From contig NC_026482.1 in the NCBI RefSeq assembly GCF_000328475.2, positions 868,001 to 932,000 on the forward strand: a stretch of DNA of 64,000 nt, in the 5' to 3' direction. The translations under genes and the position numbers were made by a program. Origin of the DNA: Mycosarcoma maydis. Taxonomy: Eukaryota > Basidiomycota > Ustilaginomycetes > Ustilaginales. Shown piece after piece: positions 52,078-62,636 of the stretch. Position 1 is the stretch's first letter, and each line of letters opens with the position of its first letter. A model generated the notes under the pieces. It was not told the DNA's origin. It did not search any database and saw nothing but the letters and a program-made list of their open reading frames with translations.

Positions 52078-52211
52078 ACGTCTCATGCGCGTTAGGGAGA
52101 CGTTGGGAAGTCACCAATCACAAACAAAGAAAAACAAATTGGCGCTAAGCCAAGTTGAGATTTGGACCGAGTCACGAGTGGTCTTTGCTTGTTGAGACAG
52201 AGAGTGAGCAG

Positions 52212-55200
52212 CTAGGCAGCAACCAATTGACGGCGTCTTGTATGTCGAGCTTGCGCTTGGCCCTGCTCGGTGGTGGACAGCGCGCGTCGCTGGGCAAGCA
52301 TGTGTCTTGCGGCCAATCTTGCGGGATTCGCTTCGACTTGCAGCGGAACCGCGTTCTCCTTGATCTGCTCGCTGGTATCTCTCACAAGTGCGCGTGTTGG
52401 TGCGACGGGGAACACGATCGGCTCGTACGCCTCGTGCGGCGCCTCGGCCTGGCTGGCAAGTGGCTTACTGCGCGCACACCCAGCACTGTCTCCGGCCGCC
52501 TCGACGTGCTTGGCAGCGCTCTTTAGTGCGAATCTCGCATTGCGCTTCACCATCCCCAGCTCCAACTGCTTGGCGCTCAACGCGATGGAAAAATTCACAT
52601 TGTCCTCCTGCAATCCAGCGTTGGCTTTCTGCATCTTGATCAGTTGTAAGCGTAGACTTGAGAGTTGGCGTTGCAGTGGTACAATTTGGTCTGCTGCTCG
52701 TGTTTCTGCGTCTTTCGCTTGAGCCGGTAGAGCCGGTGTGGGTTCGCATGCCTCGGTTCCGAGACGCAGTTGCGATTCCAGCGTCAGTACATGCGATTCC
52801 AGCTGCGTGGTGTGTGCATCGCGCTCGGCGAGCGTTTGCACGACAAGAGCGTGCTGCTCAACAAGCGTTTTGTGTTCAGCAGAGACCGAGACGAGTCGGT
52901 TTTCGGTGAGCGAAAGCGTCTCTTGCAGCCTTGAAAGCTGCGCTTCTCTCTCAACGAGCGTGGTTTGAAGCGTATCGACTTGTTGCGCAAGTTGCTCCTT
53001 CGTGCTGCTGCTCGCGCTACTAGTGCTACTGGTGATATGGCTGTCGTCGCGCAGGTTGCAACGAGCCGTGTCGAGCTCCTCTTCGAGCCTCGCTACGCGT
53101 TCTTCAGCAGACTGTTTCTGTGATGCGATCGTGTCGAGCTCGGAACGAAGGTCTTGTAGCTCTTCGAATCGACGGTCGAGGTGCGAGGTGAGCTCGTCGA
53201 TCTGGCGTTCTAGTTCAGCCTGTACTTCAGAACTGCTCGTGAGAGTGCGCGCAGTAGAAACGGAAGCTAGCTCGTGTTGCAATTGTTCCACTTTGGCAAC
53301 AAGGTCTCGCTGTTCCATGACACGCCGAACGTCAAAGTCCTTCTCCAAGGTAAGCCTTACGTGCTCTTTGACTTGCTCTATTACCGCATGCAACTGCGCA
53401 TCGTTTTCGCAAGCTAGCCCATCTCCGCCGGCATGCGTTGGATTCAAGACGTCAGTGTTCGGGCTGAGCAACCCCTGGATGCGAACCTCGTAGTCGCGTC
53501 GATCTCTCTCTCTTGATCTGCGTTCCTCGGCCAACTGCTGTTCCAGCGCTTGCTCCCGGTCGCTTGCGCTCTCGTGCAATTGCGTCTGAAGCTGCTTGAC
53601 CATTTCTGTCACGGCTGCATCTCTGGCATCGGCTTCCTGCACTAGCTCCTGATACTGCATCGACAGCTCAGACAGATCCGACCGTACTTGCTGTAATTGT
53701 GCCCGCTCCGTTTCCTGCGCCTCGAGCGCATCTTCCAGCTCTTGGATTCTAGCCGTCGAGGCGCAAAGCTGAGAAAGCAGCCGAGAGACGCGCGAATCAG
53801 ATAGATGACCGAGCGAGTCGAAAGCTGTAGCTACCAAGCCGAGTTCCGGCACCGCAGCCAGTTCGGTCGGGAGCGTAGCGGGAGGCGAGATGCGTGAAAG
53901 CTGCATACGGGAGAACCTCGCTGCTGACGGCGAGTCAAGGTGCATCGTCGATGTGAGAGATCCGTCGACCTTCTGGTCCTTCTTGGCACTGTGAGACGAA
54001 GCGTCTTCCGTTGGCGAGGCGTCCGCGCAAGGCTGGCACGACGTCAACAGATCACCGCCTTGCTTCTTTTCCGAGGCAACAGAAGCAGACGAACAGGCAG
54101 AAGACGAAGCAGGTTCTTCCTCCTCTGCTTCAGCCGGTGATTTGGCGCTGGCATCTGGTCTCGCAGCATCGTCCTCGGCTTGCCTAGACTCGGTCCTTGC
54201 AGACAACGCCGCAAGAGACGGCGTCCATTGAGGTGTGCCAAACTCATCTGTGGGCGAAGCAGATGCAGATCCTGCCGAAGCAGCAGCGAGCGGTGTTTGG
54301 AATGCCCCCGCTGATGCCGGTGCCGACAGCTGCTGGGCACGCTGTGATGCAGGAGTTGAGATCAATGCCAATGTTGCCGGAGACCACTGTTGCGATGGGT
54401 TTATAGTTGACTGAAGAGCAGATATTGTGGCAGTCGGTGTGTGAATATGAGACCGTCGATCGCCGTCAGTCGATTCGAGTTGGTCATTTTTCGGGGATGA
54501 CGATAAGTAGTCTTGTGGGGAACCGGATGCGTCATGGAGACCGCCTGCTGAAGGAGGTGGGGAGGATACAGCATCGTTCCTCAGACTAACGGAACTCTGC
54601 CATTGGGATGTAGTTGAACCAGCCGAGCAAGGCGAGAAGTTGACGACGCGAGATAGAGGCGAAGACCTGGCGGGCGTTCCGACTCGGAGCCTAGCAAATG
54701 AGCGCGGCGTGCTCGGAGCGCGAACAGCTGGAGACGAGCGTGGTCGCGCAGAATCCCGCATGGATTGGTTGGCTTGGCAGTCTGATTTGGGTGATCTTTG
54801 GTCCTCCTCTACTCCCGAAGTCTTGCTATGCGACAGCGTAGGGCTATTCTCGTCAATGTGCTCAGGAGATGATGCTGGTTTCGACGGCTCTGTGCCATGT
54901 CTTGAAGCAAAATCGTGGTCCTCAACGGAAACAGAGAAGGACGATGTACCTGTCATGAAATGTACGCTATCACTGGGCGATGCCGATTGCGTAGATTCTT
55001 CATCAACAAGCCGGGCTAAAGGCGAGGTGTGGTCCAGCTCAACAGGACAAGTTGGAAACTGAGATGCGTCTTCGATGTAGGATTCTTCTGGAACCATGGA
55101 CAAGCCTTCTTGCCACTTTTGTGAAGCGCTCAAGCCGAAGCTGTTTGTTTCTGTCGATTCTGGGCGATGGATAGGGGACTCGGTGTTTCCGTGTGGTGGC

Positions 55201-55973
55201 CGGTCCACTGATGGTGAGTCTGTCGTCGACAACTGATCGGGTTGGGCAGAATCCAGAAATGATTGCTTAGTGACATTTTCACTTGTTTCGTGATGAGTAG
55301 AAATTGTACGATGGTAGCCCTCCGGTAGCGTACGCGCGGAAGGGCTCGAAGCTGGACTACTGCCATCTGAAGAAGCCGGGCTGTCGAGCATTCCCGCTTC
55401 GGCCATTCGGGTGCGCAAACTCTTGCCCGTGAAAGGCGTTCTCGGATCAACAGGGCGGATAGGTTTCGCTGTGACTGTAGGTGAAGAGGAGTTGCGATAC
55501 CTGGGTGAGGAAGACGTAGACGAAGGCAGCGGTAGTGGTGCCTCGTCTAGACCTGCCAGCATACGTGCTCCTGCACGACGAAAGAAACTATCGCTGAAGG
55601 AGGCATTACTAAAGTCGAATGTACCCAAGCTTGAGCCCATGCTTTCGTTTGTGTCGGCATCCCTTGCATGTTTAGGAGAAGAGGGTTGAAGCGATCGACT
55701 GTTGGACTTGGAACGTGAAGCATCGGCATCGGGGCTTGGTGTCCAAGCGGCAGCTGACTTGCCGATCGTATGCGTACTGAGACGGCTCGATCCAGGTGTT
55801 GCATTGGGAAGAGGTGGGGCGAGGACTGGGACTGAAGCTGAGTTCGACCTTGGCGATGCTGGCGCTGCAAGTGATGGCAAGTGAGTGTCAAGGAGATGGC
55901 TGCCATTGTCGATGGATGCCGCTGACAGATCCGACAAGCCGCTTTGGTCCGCAAGTAGTGAAGCATCCATCAT
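52212..55973 (-). CDS. Long coiled-coil protein, unknown
   Basis: 1253 aa from tandem ATGs at 55973/55970. The first 700 residues are Ser/Pro-rich and look disordered, with many SP/TP sites of cyclin-kinase type (RSSPLSRVVNFSP, FGTPQWTPSLAAL). From about residue 730 to 1130 there is near-continuous heptad sequence (IQELEDALEAQETERAQLQQV, ELERQIDELTSHLDRRFEEL, VARLEEELDTARCN). It ends with LSSLRLQLIKMQKANAGLQEDNVNF, of the type found in spindle-pole and motor-adaptor coils. A KEN triplet lies near the C-terminus (SEQIKENAVPLQ). A cytoskeletal or mitotic scaffold is possible; I recognise no specific family. Confidence 0.8.
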   Translation of the reverse strand: MMDASLLADQSGLSDLSAASIDNGSHLLDTHLPSLAAPASPRSNSASVPVLAPPLPNATPGSSRLSTHTIGKSAAAWTPSPDADASRSKSNSRSLQPSSPKHARDADTNESMGSSLGTFDFSNASFSDSFFRRAGARMLAGLDEAPLPLPSSTSSSPRYRNSSSPTVTAKPIRPVDPRTPFTGKSLRTRMAEAGMLDSPASSDGSSPASSPSARTLPEGYHRTISTHHETSENVTKQSFLDSAQPDQLSTTDSPSVDRPPHGNTESPIHRPESTETNSFGLSASQKWQEGLSMVPEESYIEDASQFPTCPVELDHTSPLARLVDEESTQSASPSDSVHFMTGTSSFSVSVEDHDFASRHGTEPSKPASSPEHIDENSPTLSHSKTSGVEEDQRSPKSDCQANQSMRDSARPRSSPAVRAPSTPRSFARLRVGTPARSSPLSRVVNFSPCSAGSTTSQWQSSVSLRNDAVSSPPPSAGGLHDASGSPQDYLSSSPKNDQLESTDGDRRSHIHTPTATISALQSTINPSQQWSPATLALISTPASQRAQQLSAPASAGAFQTPLAAASAGSASASPTDEFGTPQWTPSLAALSARTESRQAEDDAARPDASAKSPAEAEEEEPASSSACSSASVASEKKQGGDLLTSCQPCADASPTEDASSHSAKKDQKVDGSLTSTMHLDSPSAARFSRMQLSRISPPATLPTELAAVPELGLVATAFDSLGHLSDSRVSRLLSQLCASTARIQELEDALEAQETERAQLQQVRSDLSELSMQYQELVQEADARDAAVTEMVKQLQTQLHESASDREQALEQQLAEERRSRERDRRDYEVRIQGLLSPNTDVLNPTHAGGDGLACENDAQLHAVIEQVKEHVRLTLEKDFDVRRVMEQRDLVAKVEQLQHELASVSTARTLTSSSEVQAELERQIDELTSHLDRRFEELQDLRSELDTIASQKQSAEERVARLEEELDTARCNLRDDSHITSSTSSASSSTKEQLAQQVDTLQTTLVEREAQLSRLQETLSLTENRLVSVSAEHKTLVEQHALVVQTLAERDAHTTQLESHVLTLESQLRLGTEACEPTPALPAQAKDAETRAADQIVPLQRQLSSLRLQLIKMQKANAGLQEDNVNFSIALSAKQLELGMVKRNARFALKSAAKHVEAAGDSAGCARSKPLASQAEAPHEAYEPIVFPVAPTRALVRDTSEQIKENAVPLQVEANPARLAARHMLAQRRALSTTEQGQAQARHTRRRQLVAA

Positions 55974-56694
55974 GACGTTCCACGATTAACGAGACGTGGC
56001 TTGTAGAGATCGAGACTGACGTGGTCAAAGGCAGAAAGGTGAAGGTAGAGAAGAACGTCTCGAGCTTCCGAATCTGCATTCAAGCTTCGCATCTGCCAAT
56101 CTGTGCGAACCCTGCAGCGCTCAGGCGCGGCAAGAGGCAGTAGCAGCAATCAAGAATCAGTCAATCAATCGTGAATCCAATCAAACAATCAAAACCAACC
56201 TTGTACTCCTCCACTCTGCGTGTTTTTGGCGCGTAGGCGAAGTGGGGTCACGTGCCGAACTCCTTTTTCTTTTTTTCTTTTTTCCTTTTTTTTGTCCTTC
56301 CCTTTTGCCTGAAGACCAAAATTTCAGAAAAGGGAACAAGAAGCTGCAGCAAGGCGAGAGAAGACCAGGAGTAAGACAGGAAGAAAAAAAAAATTGGTGG
56401 CACAGCCAACAAGACGACCGTTCACGGTTGCCATTTAAAGCTCCCACGTCTTTGTCCTTCATCCTCTCCTCTACTCTCTTGACCGCTCTTCAGCGTCCAC
56501 CTCCGATACCAAGCATCCAACGTATTATACCCAGTCCACCACCTCGCATATCTTCAAATATATATTACCAGCATCGCACTGGCTTGCAAGCTGTTTCAAG
56601 CTCTGGTCAGCCTGTAGCCACCTAGTACAGGTGCCCCCCCCGCCCCTTCAAGATCACCCTACGACCGCCGGCTATTGACACTTGACCTCTCGAC
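55974..56694. promoter_or_regulatory. Divergent promoter region coiled-coil gene/MRD1
   Basis: 721 bp between divergent start codons. It holds CAATCGTGAATCC-type repeats at about 56160-56175, long T tracts (56265-56295), CAAAATTTCA at 56317-56326 (reverse complement TGAAATTTTG, RRPE-like), and a C-rich run at 56632-56646 just before MRD1. Confidence 0.5.
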
Positions 56695-59531
56695 ATGTCG
56701 CGACTCATCGTGCGGGGCTTGCCCTCGTACCTCACCGATGCAAGGCTACGAGAGCACTTTTCCCAAAAGGGCGCTGTCACCGATGTTAAGCTCATGCGTA
56801 GGCCAGATGGCACTTCGAGAAAGTTCGGGTTCGTCGGCTACCGATCGGAACAAGAAGCGCAGCAAGCACTCGACTACTTTAACCGCACCTTCATCGACAC
56901 CTCGCGTATCTCGATCGAGCTAGCCAAGAAAATTGGTGACGAGGAGCTTGTTCACCAACGCGAAGAGCGTCGTAACAGGCGCAATGCTGGCGCAGGCCCC
57001 GAAGGCTCCGCTTCTACAAGCGATGCTCGCAAAAGAAAAGCCGACAAGTCCGACACTCAGCAAGAGGAGGGTAGTGGCAAGAAGAAGCCCAAGAAGGGTG
57101 GAGCCATCTCGTTTGAAGAATTCATGTCCGTGATGCAGCCCAAAGCAAAACGCAAAGCATGGCAGAACGAAGATGCGCTGCCCGAGCAAACGATGCAAGA
57201 CATTGTCGCGCCAGAAGAAGCTATCCAGAAAAAGGCTGCTAGGAAGGCGTTAAAGAAAGCTGACGCTGCAGCTGCTGCAACAGCGACAGCAGAGTCCACA
57301 GCAGCGCAGCCCGATTCTGGGCGCGAAGAAACACCAGAGCCAGACGCAGCGGCAAACGATGTTGGCCTCACCGACGAAGAGTACATGCGCCTTCGCATGA
57401 AGCACAGGGTCGGCACCGACCTCGACACCCTCGAACAGTCTTCCTCCGGTCCTGAGTTCGAGCAGTCGGATAACGAGAAAGACGACGACGATGCGGCGGC
57501 CGACTCGGATCCTGAGTCGGAAGACGAACCGATTCACGATCAAGGCTTCGAGTGCAAGCAGGCGGAAATGCAAAGAAAGGCTCAGCAAGCAGCCGAAAAG
57601 GACCAGAAACTGGTCGATCAGATCATGGAGAGTGGCAGGCTGTTCATTCGAAACTTGCCTTTCGCCGCCAGCGGAGACGAGATCCTGGCATTCTTTGAGA
57701 GCTTTGGCACCGTTAAGCAGGTAAGTGTAGACAACGTCCTGGCGGCAGCACAGCAACAGCGCAGTAGCCAGCACTTGTTACTACAATGATGACAGCTTAG
57801 TATAGGGACAGCAGAGCTACATGCGGTGCTGATAACCTACTGGAATCTAGATAGTAAAATGTATTCATATCTGATCCGTAACAAGTCTGGTCAACGTTGT
57901 CATCGCTGCCGTCCGTCTTGATGTGAAGGACAAGAAAGGATTGGACTGCTGACACCCCACCTTGACTTGATCGATCACAGGTTCACATTCCTCTCGACAA
58001 GCAGACCAAAGCCTCGAAAGGTCTCGCCTTTGTCTCGTTCTCGGACCCGGCGCATGCATTGGCCGCATATCGAGCCAAAGACGGCTCCACCTTCCAAGGT
58101 CGATTGCTGCATCTACTACCCGCTGTCAACAAAGACGCGTTGGCCGAGACGGGCAGCAAGAAAACAGCCACCCTCAAGCAAGCTCGAGCCGAACAGAAGA
58201 AGCAGGACGCTACCAAGGACTTCAACTGGTCGATGCTCTACATGTCTTCGGACGCAGTTGCATCGTCTATCGCCGACAGGCTGGGGGTGAACAAGTCCGA
58301 CATTCTCAATCCGGGTGCCAATGGTGGAGCGGACAATGCTGCTGTTCGGCTCGCGCTCGCCGAGACGCGCATTATTCAAGAGACGAAAGAGTTTCTGGCG
58401 CAGCAAGGCATCAATGTCGATGCGTTCCAAGGTGCAAAGGGTCCCAGGTCAGACACGACGATCCTGGTGAAAAACATTCCTTACGGCACGTCGGCCGAAG
58501 AAGTGGAAAAGCTGTTTGGCGAGCATGGTGAAGTGGATAAGGTGCTGATTCCGCCGAGTGGGACGATCGCTGTGGTAGAGATGCCTGTGGTGAATGAAGC
58601 GAGGCTGGCGTTCCGGGCGATAGCGTACAAGCGATTCAAGGGGGGGATTCTATACCTCGAGAAGGCACCTGTTGGACTGCTGACGCAGCACAAGGTGGGT
58701 GAAAAGGTGGTCAAGCAGGCGCCGATCGTGGGCAAGTCGATCGACTCGTCGAACCCAAGCGTGGATTTGGACGGCCCCGCCGGCGCCGGAGCTGGCGACG
58801 AGGCGGTGGATGGAGCTACGCTGTACGTAAAGAACCTCTCCTTTTCGACGACGGATGAACGGTTGACGGCGTTCTTCCATGGGCTGTCGGATTTCGCGTT
58901 TGCGCGAATCCAGACCAAGCCCGATCCGCGTCGACCCGGAGCGCGCCTGTCGATGGGATATGGCTTTGTCGGCTTCAAATCGATCGATGCTGCACGTACC
59001 GCGCAGAAGGCGATGGACGGTAAAGTGCTCGACGCGCATACGCTCGTCGTCACATTTGCGCGTCGCAATGCCGAAGCCTCGACCACGTCCATCTCGTCCG
59101 GCGGATCCACCAAGATCCTCATCAAGAACCTGCCGTTCGAAGCGACCAAACGCGATATCCGCGATCTCTTCTCCTCGCAAGGCCAACTCAAATCCGTCCG
59201 TCTACCCAAAAAGTTTGACAACACAACCCGAGGCTTCGGCTTTGTAGAATACTCGACCGTCCGTGAAGCTCAATCTGCCATGGAAGCCCTCAAACACACC
59301 CACCTCCTAGGCCGACATCTTGTCCTCCAATGGTCCCACCTCGCTTCCTCCACCCAGCAACAGGTTGACATGCAAAGGTCCAAAACAAAACAACACTTTG
59401 TCAACACCCATGATAACGCGGCGCGTGCAGATCCGAGCAAGAGAGCGAAGATCAAGTTGAACAGCGCCCAGATCAGCGAGGCCATCAAACAAGCAAAGAG
59501 GCAACGTGACGATGTCGACGACGACGAGTAG
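56695..59531 (+). CDS. MRD1: Pre-rRNA processing protein Mrd1 (five RRMs), two exons
   Basis: Mrd1/RBM19 binds pre-18S rRNA and is needed for early cleavages and compaction of the SSU processome. Exon 1 is 56695-57720. Intron 57721-57980 is 260 nt (GTAAGT...CACAG, phase 0). Exon 2 is 57981-59531. Splicing joins FFESFGTVKQ to VHIPLDKQTK and completes RRM2. The protein is 858 aa. RRM1 is LIVRGLPSYLTDARLREHF with FGFVGYRS; RRM2 is RLFIRNLPFAASGDEIL with GLAFVSFS; RRM3 is TILVKNIPYGTSAEEVEKLF; RRM4 is TLYVKNLSFSTTDERLTAFF with GYGFVGFK; RRM5 is KILIKNLPFEATKRDIRDLF with GFGFVEYS. That is the same five-domain plan as yeast Mrd1. A Lys/Ala/Glu linker lies between RRM1 and RRM2. The long intron contains a snoRNA candidate. 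Confidence 0.95.
57774..57885 (+). ncRNA. Intronic box C/D snoRNA candidate in MRD1
   Basis: Within the MRD1 intron, CTTGTTAC (57774-57781) and GTAACAAG (57878-57885) form a perfect 8-bp terminal stem. Box C, ATGATGA, is at 57786-57792, and box D, CTGA, at 57871-57874, both correctly just inside the stem. Element 1, ATAGGGACAG (57802-57811), is followed directly by CAGA (57812-57815), a plausible degenerate D' box. Element 2 is CTAGATAGTA (57847-57856). Both elements are antisense to neighbouring 10-nt segments (CTGTCCCTAT and TACTATCTAG, one base apart) of the highly conserved 25S/28S stretch I recall as preceding GCGAAACC. By the D'+5 rule the predicted 2'-O-methyl target is the C at position 5 of CTGTC. 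The C' box is unclear, and element 2 sits 14 nt from box D, so it may be accessory pairing. About 112 nt. Confidence 0.75.
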
Positions 59532-59769
59532 ATCGACAGGTAGCCGACGCAACAAGGATGCGTTTTTCTTTGTATTCTAGATTCATACTGCACACGCAAA
59601 ACCGCATCAAAAAGCATTTGCTGGCATGACAAAAGAGTTGCATAAGCGTGGGTTCGTTTCTACATTTCGTGTATTCGTGAGACGGTCAGCGACGTTGCTC
59701 TGACCGCAAAGGTTTTGAGAGTCGAAACGACGAGCTGGGCAAGACAAGTCGTCGAAAAGGGCTCTGCCT

Positions 59770-61380
59770 TCATTGCTGGTTGAAACTAACAGGCTTACCG
59801 GGCAGCCCATCACTCAAAAGCACAACCGCATACTTGCCACTGATCCTCCAACCGGGCTCCTCGGAATCCAACTTATTCGACACGTCGCCTGGCACACCCA
59901 CCACAACGTCCGACTTGATGGTCCTCAACGAGGCCACGGGTGGAGCACCATCGTCGCTCGCCAGTGGGCCAATGGCCATGTCGAAAGGCGTGTCGCTTGG
60001 AGCTTGACAATCATAGGTGAGCTTGCGGTGGTTCAAATCACCCTTGAACATGACCAAATCGGATTCGGCGAGGTGCAAAAACAGATCGGGAGCTTCTTGC
60101 GAGATGGACCAGAAGGTGTAGCCGGTACACCAGAAGGGATGCTGTTCGTAGATCCACTGACCCTTTCGTTCGTACTCCTTCCAGCGGAGACCCATCTGTT
60201 TGAGCGACTGCACCTCGGCGTCCGAGGCTTGCGAAAAGAGTGAACCGTAGAGCATCGAGTTGAGCAACCAGTCCCAGTCCTTGCGCGTAACGTCCGAGAC
60301 GAACCAAGCGAATCGTTTGCCGTGGAAATGGATCTCGTTGGCGATACCTGACTGGATGAGCCAGTCGGCGTAGACGCAGTCGCAGTACAGCTCGAATCCG
60401 GCATTGTCGAGGACAAAGTCGATTCGGCCTCCCTTCATATTGGAAACGAGCTTCCAGAGACGGTCGAGGTGGTTGCCGAGAATGTTCTTCTCGGTAGCGG
60501 CAAGGTGCTCACCACCGGTGGACTGAAGGTTTTTAATGTCCTCCTCGGTCATGTTGATGAGCAGCGAGAGATCGGTAGCGTTACCCCAGAGACACACCTG
60601 GGTAAGCTCGTGGAAGAGGAGCTCGCGAGCCTTGAGCTTCTGGTCTTCGGTAGCGCCCTCCTCGTAAGCAAAAGGCTCGGCAAAACGAGTTGAGAGCTCA
60701 AAGACGGCGGTGCCGGAGCGAGAGAAAGTGTCGCACTTCTGACGGAAAAAGACATCGTAATCTTTCCAGTACTTGGAGATGCTGAAGCACTCATGCAGGC
60801 GACGGTACTTGTACGCCTCGGCAAAGAGCCAGGGTGCGTTCATGAAATCTTTGCCGCGGAAGAATCTGGCAATCTCCTTGTTCCAGAGAGGAATGTCTCC
60901 CTCGCCGTCGTCAATGATGGGACGCAGCTTGGCGTTTTTCTGGAGGTCGTCCATGAGGACGTGCATGCGCTCGATGCACTTGGCGAGGTCGAGAATCTTT
61001 TCCTCTTCGTAGAGCTCGTTTAGCGTCTTGATGACATCGTCGACGGCTTTGCCCAGGATGGTAGGCAGACGTTTGCCCATGGTTTCCTGTTGTTGCACAA
61101 CGGTCAGACAAAGAGAAACAGGTTAGCTTCTATTCGTTTTGCACCATAGTTTCAGGCGGATATCAGTATACCTCAGTGTGCTAGAGAGACTTACATGAGC
61201 GAACGAGAACTCGTGGTATCCACGGTACGCCGGCCAAGGCGGATTGTTGGGGTCAACACGCGAGGGAGTGCGCGCATATTGAGCTGCAGCGCCAAAGCCC
61301 TGCTTCTTGGGAGGAAGGTTGCCAAGGTTGAGCACCGTCCTGGCGGCGGGCTTGGCGGAAGGGTGATTACGGTCAGCCAT
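59770..61380 (-). CDS. DUF89/ARMT1-family damage-control phosphatase, two exons
   Basis: Metal-dependent phosphatase of the DUF89 family (subfamily III: yeast YMR027W, human ARMT1), thought to remove harmful sugar phosphates. Exon 1 is 61195-61380. Intron 61087-61193 (107 nt) has GTAAGT, a CTAAC branch site and AACAG. Exon 2 is 59770-61086. The phase-0 join gives GYHEFSFAHETMGKRLPTIL; the product is 500 aa. Active-site signatures are DNAGFELYCD (Asp289, Asn290) for metal binding, HGKRFAWFVSDV, and VMFKGDLNHRKL (Asp412, Asn414). The family start, with an N-terminal Tyr/Phe motif before a Thr/Met-Gly-Lys-Arg-Leu-Pro helix, supports the short first exon. Some ARMT1 proteins were proposed to be carboxyl methyltransferases, but the fold and residues here are those of the phosphatase. 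Confidence 0.92.
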
Positions 61381-61793
61381 GATTGCGAGTGGTCAACGCT
61401 GCTATAGTAAGTGGCAGCAATACGTGATCGAGCGCAGATGCGGATAGGGACGGGGAGGGTGATGGTGGAGAAGAAAGGTATCCAGTTAAGCTCAGAGAAG
61501 CTCCCGTTGGAAACAAAGGCAGATGCGAGGGCAAAAGGGCGAGGGATGGGGCACGGGACACTTCACAATCGCCAATGTACTGTATCGTTCAACAACAGGC
61601 TGGCCTCGGGCAGGCTAGCTTAGCCACATTCAGGGACAAGCAAAAGAGACAGAAAGCGGCAGCAGAACGACAGAAGATGGTTTTGCGAGGTGTGCTTGAA
61701 TTGGGATGCACAGATGTATCATCAACGTTTCTGAGGGCCAGACATGTGCGCGAAATTCCGTGATTGGTGATTGTGGTGCCAAGGCCCTTGTAT

Positions 61794-61870
61794 CGTCACT
61801 CGTCACTCGTCACTCGTCACTCGTCACTCGATGGGTTCAGCTTCGGAAGCGTCCGCGTCCGCGTCCGCGT
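61794..61870. repeat. Tandem CGTCACT x5 and GCGTCC x3.5
   Basis: Five perfect 7-bp CGTCACT units (61794-61828), then 20 bp later three and a half 6-bp GCGTCC units. The 7-bp period again matches the heptamer family. Confidence 0.9.
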
Positions 61871-62535
61871 GCTGTGATTCAGAGATTGTCTCTGATCAAG
61901 CCTGGCTTGGTCTCGACCAATCAAAGCCAACCGACAGTCGGTATCGCATCATGCACCAGCAAGGAGGCGTTGTGGGCCAAGATCCAGACGGCAAGATCGG
62001 AGCAAGCCAGGCTGGAGTTGGTCAAAACGTTCGTCGTTTGGTTCTGCACCCCCACAATTTTACCTGAGAATCGCTCAGATCTCTGCACCATCTATGTCCA
62101 GTCTTGTGCGCTTTCTTCCCAGCCGATTCACTATTATTGGCCTTCTACCTTAGTTTTCAGTGCAGTCACTTGTCGTGCAATCTACGCATTCGGTCGAGTA
62201 GCAGTATCCACGATCATCAAGGCATCTGGATCGAGAGAGACGAGTCTTGTACAGCAGGTCCATTTACCATTCTACGCCTGGTCGGAATTTGAACCAGTGC
62301 ACGATGACTGATCAATCGCGTACAAAATAGGCTGTGTAGTCAAAGCACGGCCGCGTCATTCTGAATCACGAGCCGCCTCGCCTGGACCACAGTCTCTGAC
62401 AACAAATCGTGAATTTTGCACGTCCCAATCGTGAATCGTGAATCGCGAATTAAAACTGATTTTCTCTTTGACCACGCGAGAGGCTTTCGGCTTGGCCCCT
62501 GAATCCTTTGCCCTCGGCTGGCCAAATTCGTGCCT

Positions 62536-62636
62536 TAACCCTTTAATATAATAGTTATAGGTAGATTAGCAATCTTTACAATTCCCCGATGAAGCCCGAT
62601 TTCGACCGGCTATAGCATAGGTCCCACACTGTGGGA
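62536..62636. other. AT-rich block plus 7-bp inverted repeat
   Basis: 62536-62586 (CTTTAATATAATAGTTATAG and onward) is far more AT-rich than its surroundings. TCCCACA-C-TGTGGGA at 62622-62636 is a perfect inverted repeat. This could be a worn fragment of a mobile element; no coding or terminal repeats confirm it. Confidence 0.3.

Noticed and set aside
61706..62311. 201-residue + strand frame between the DUF89 gene and SFT2
   Set aside because: It translates tandem CGTCACT and GCGTCC repeats, other frames look equally plausible, and no domain is visible; a short stretch near 61960-62040 looks protein-like but is insufficient.
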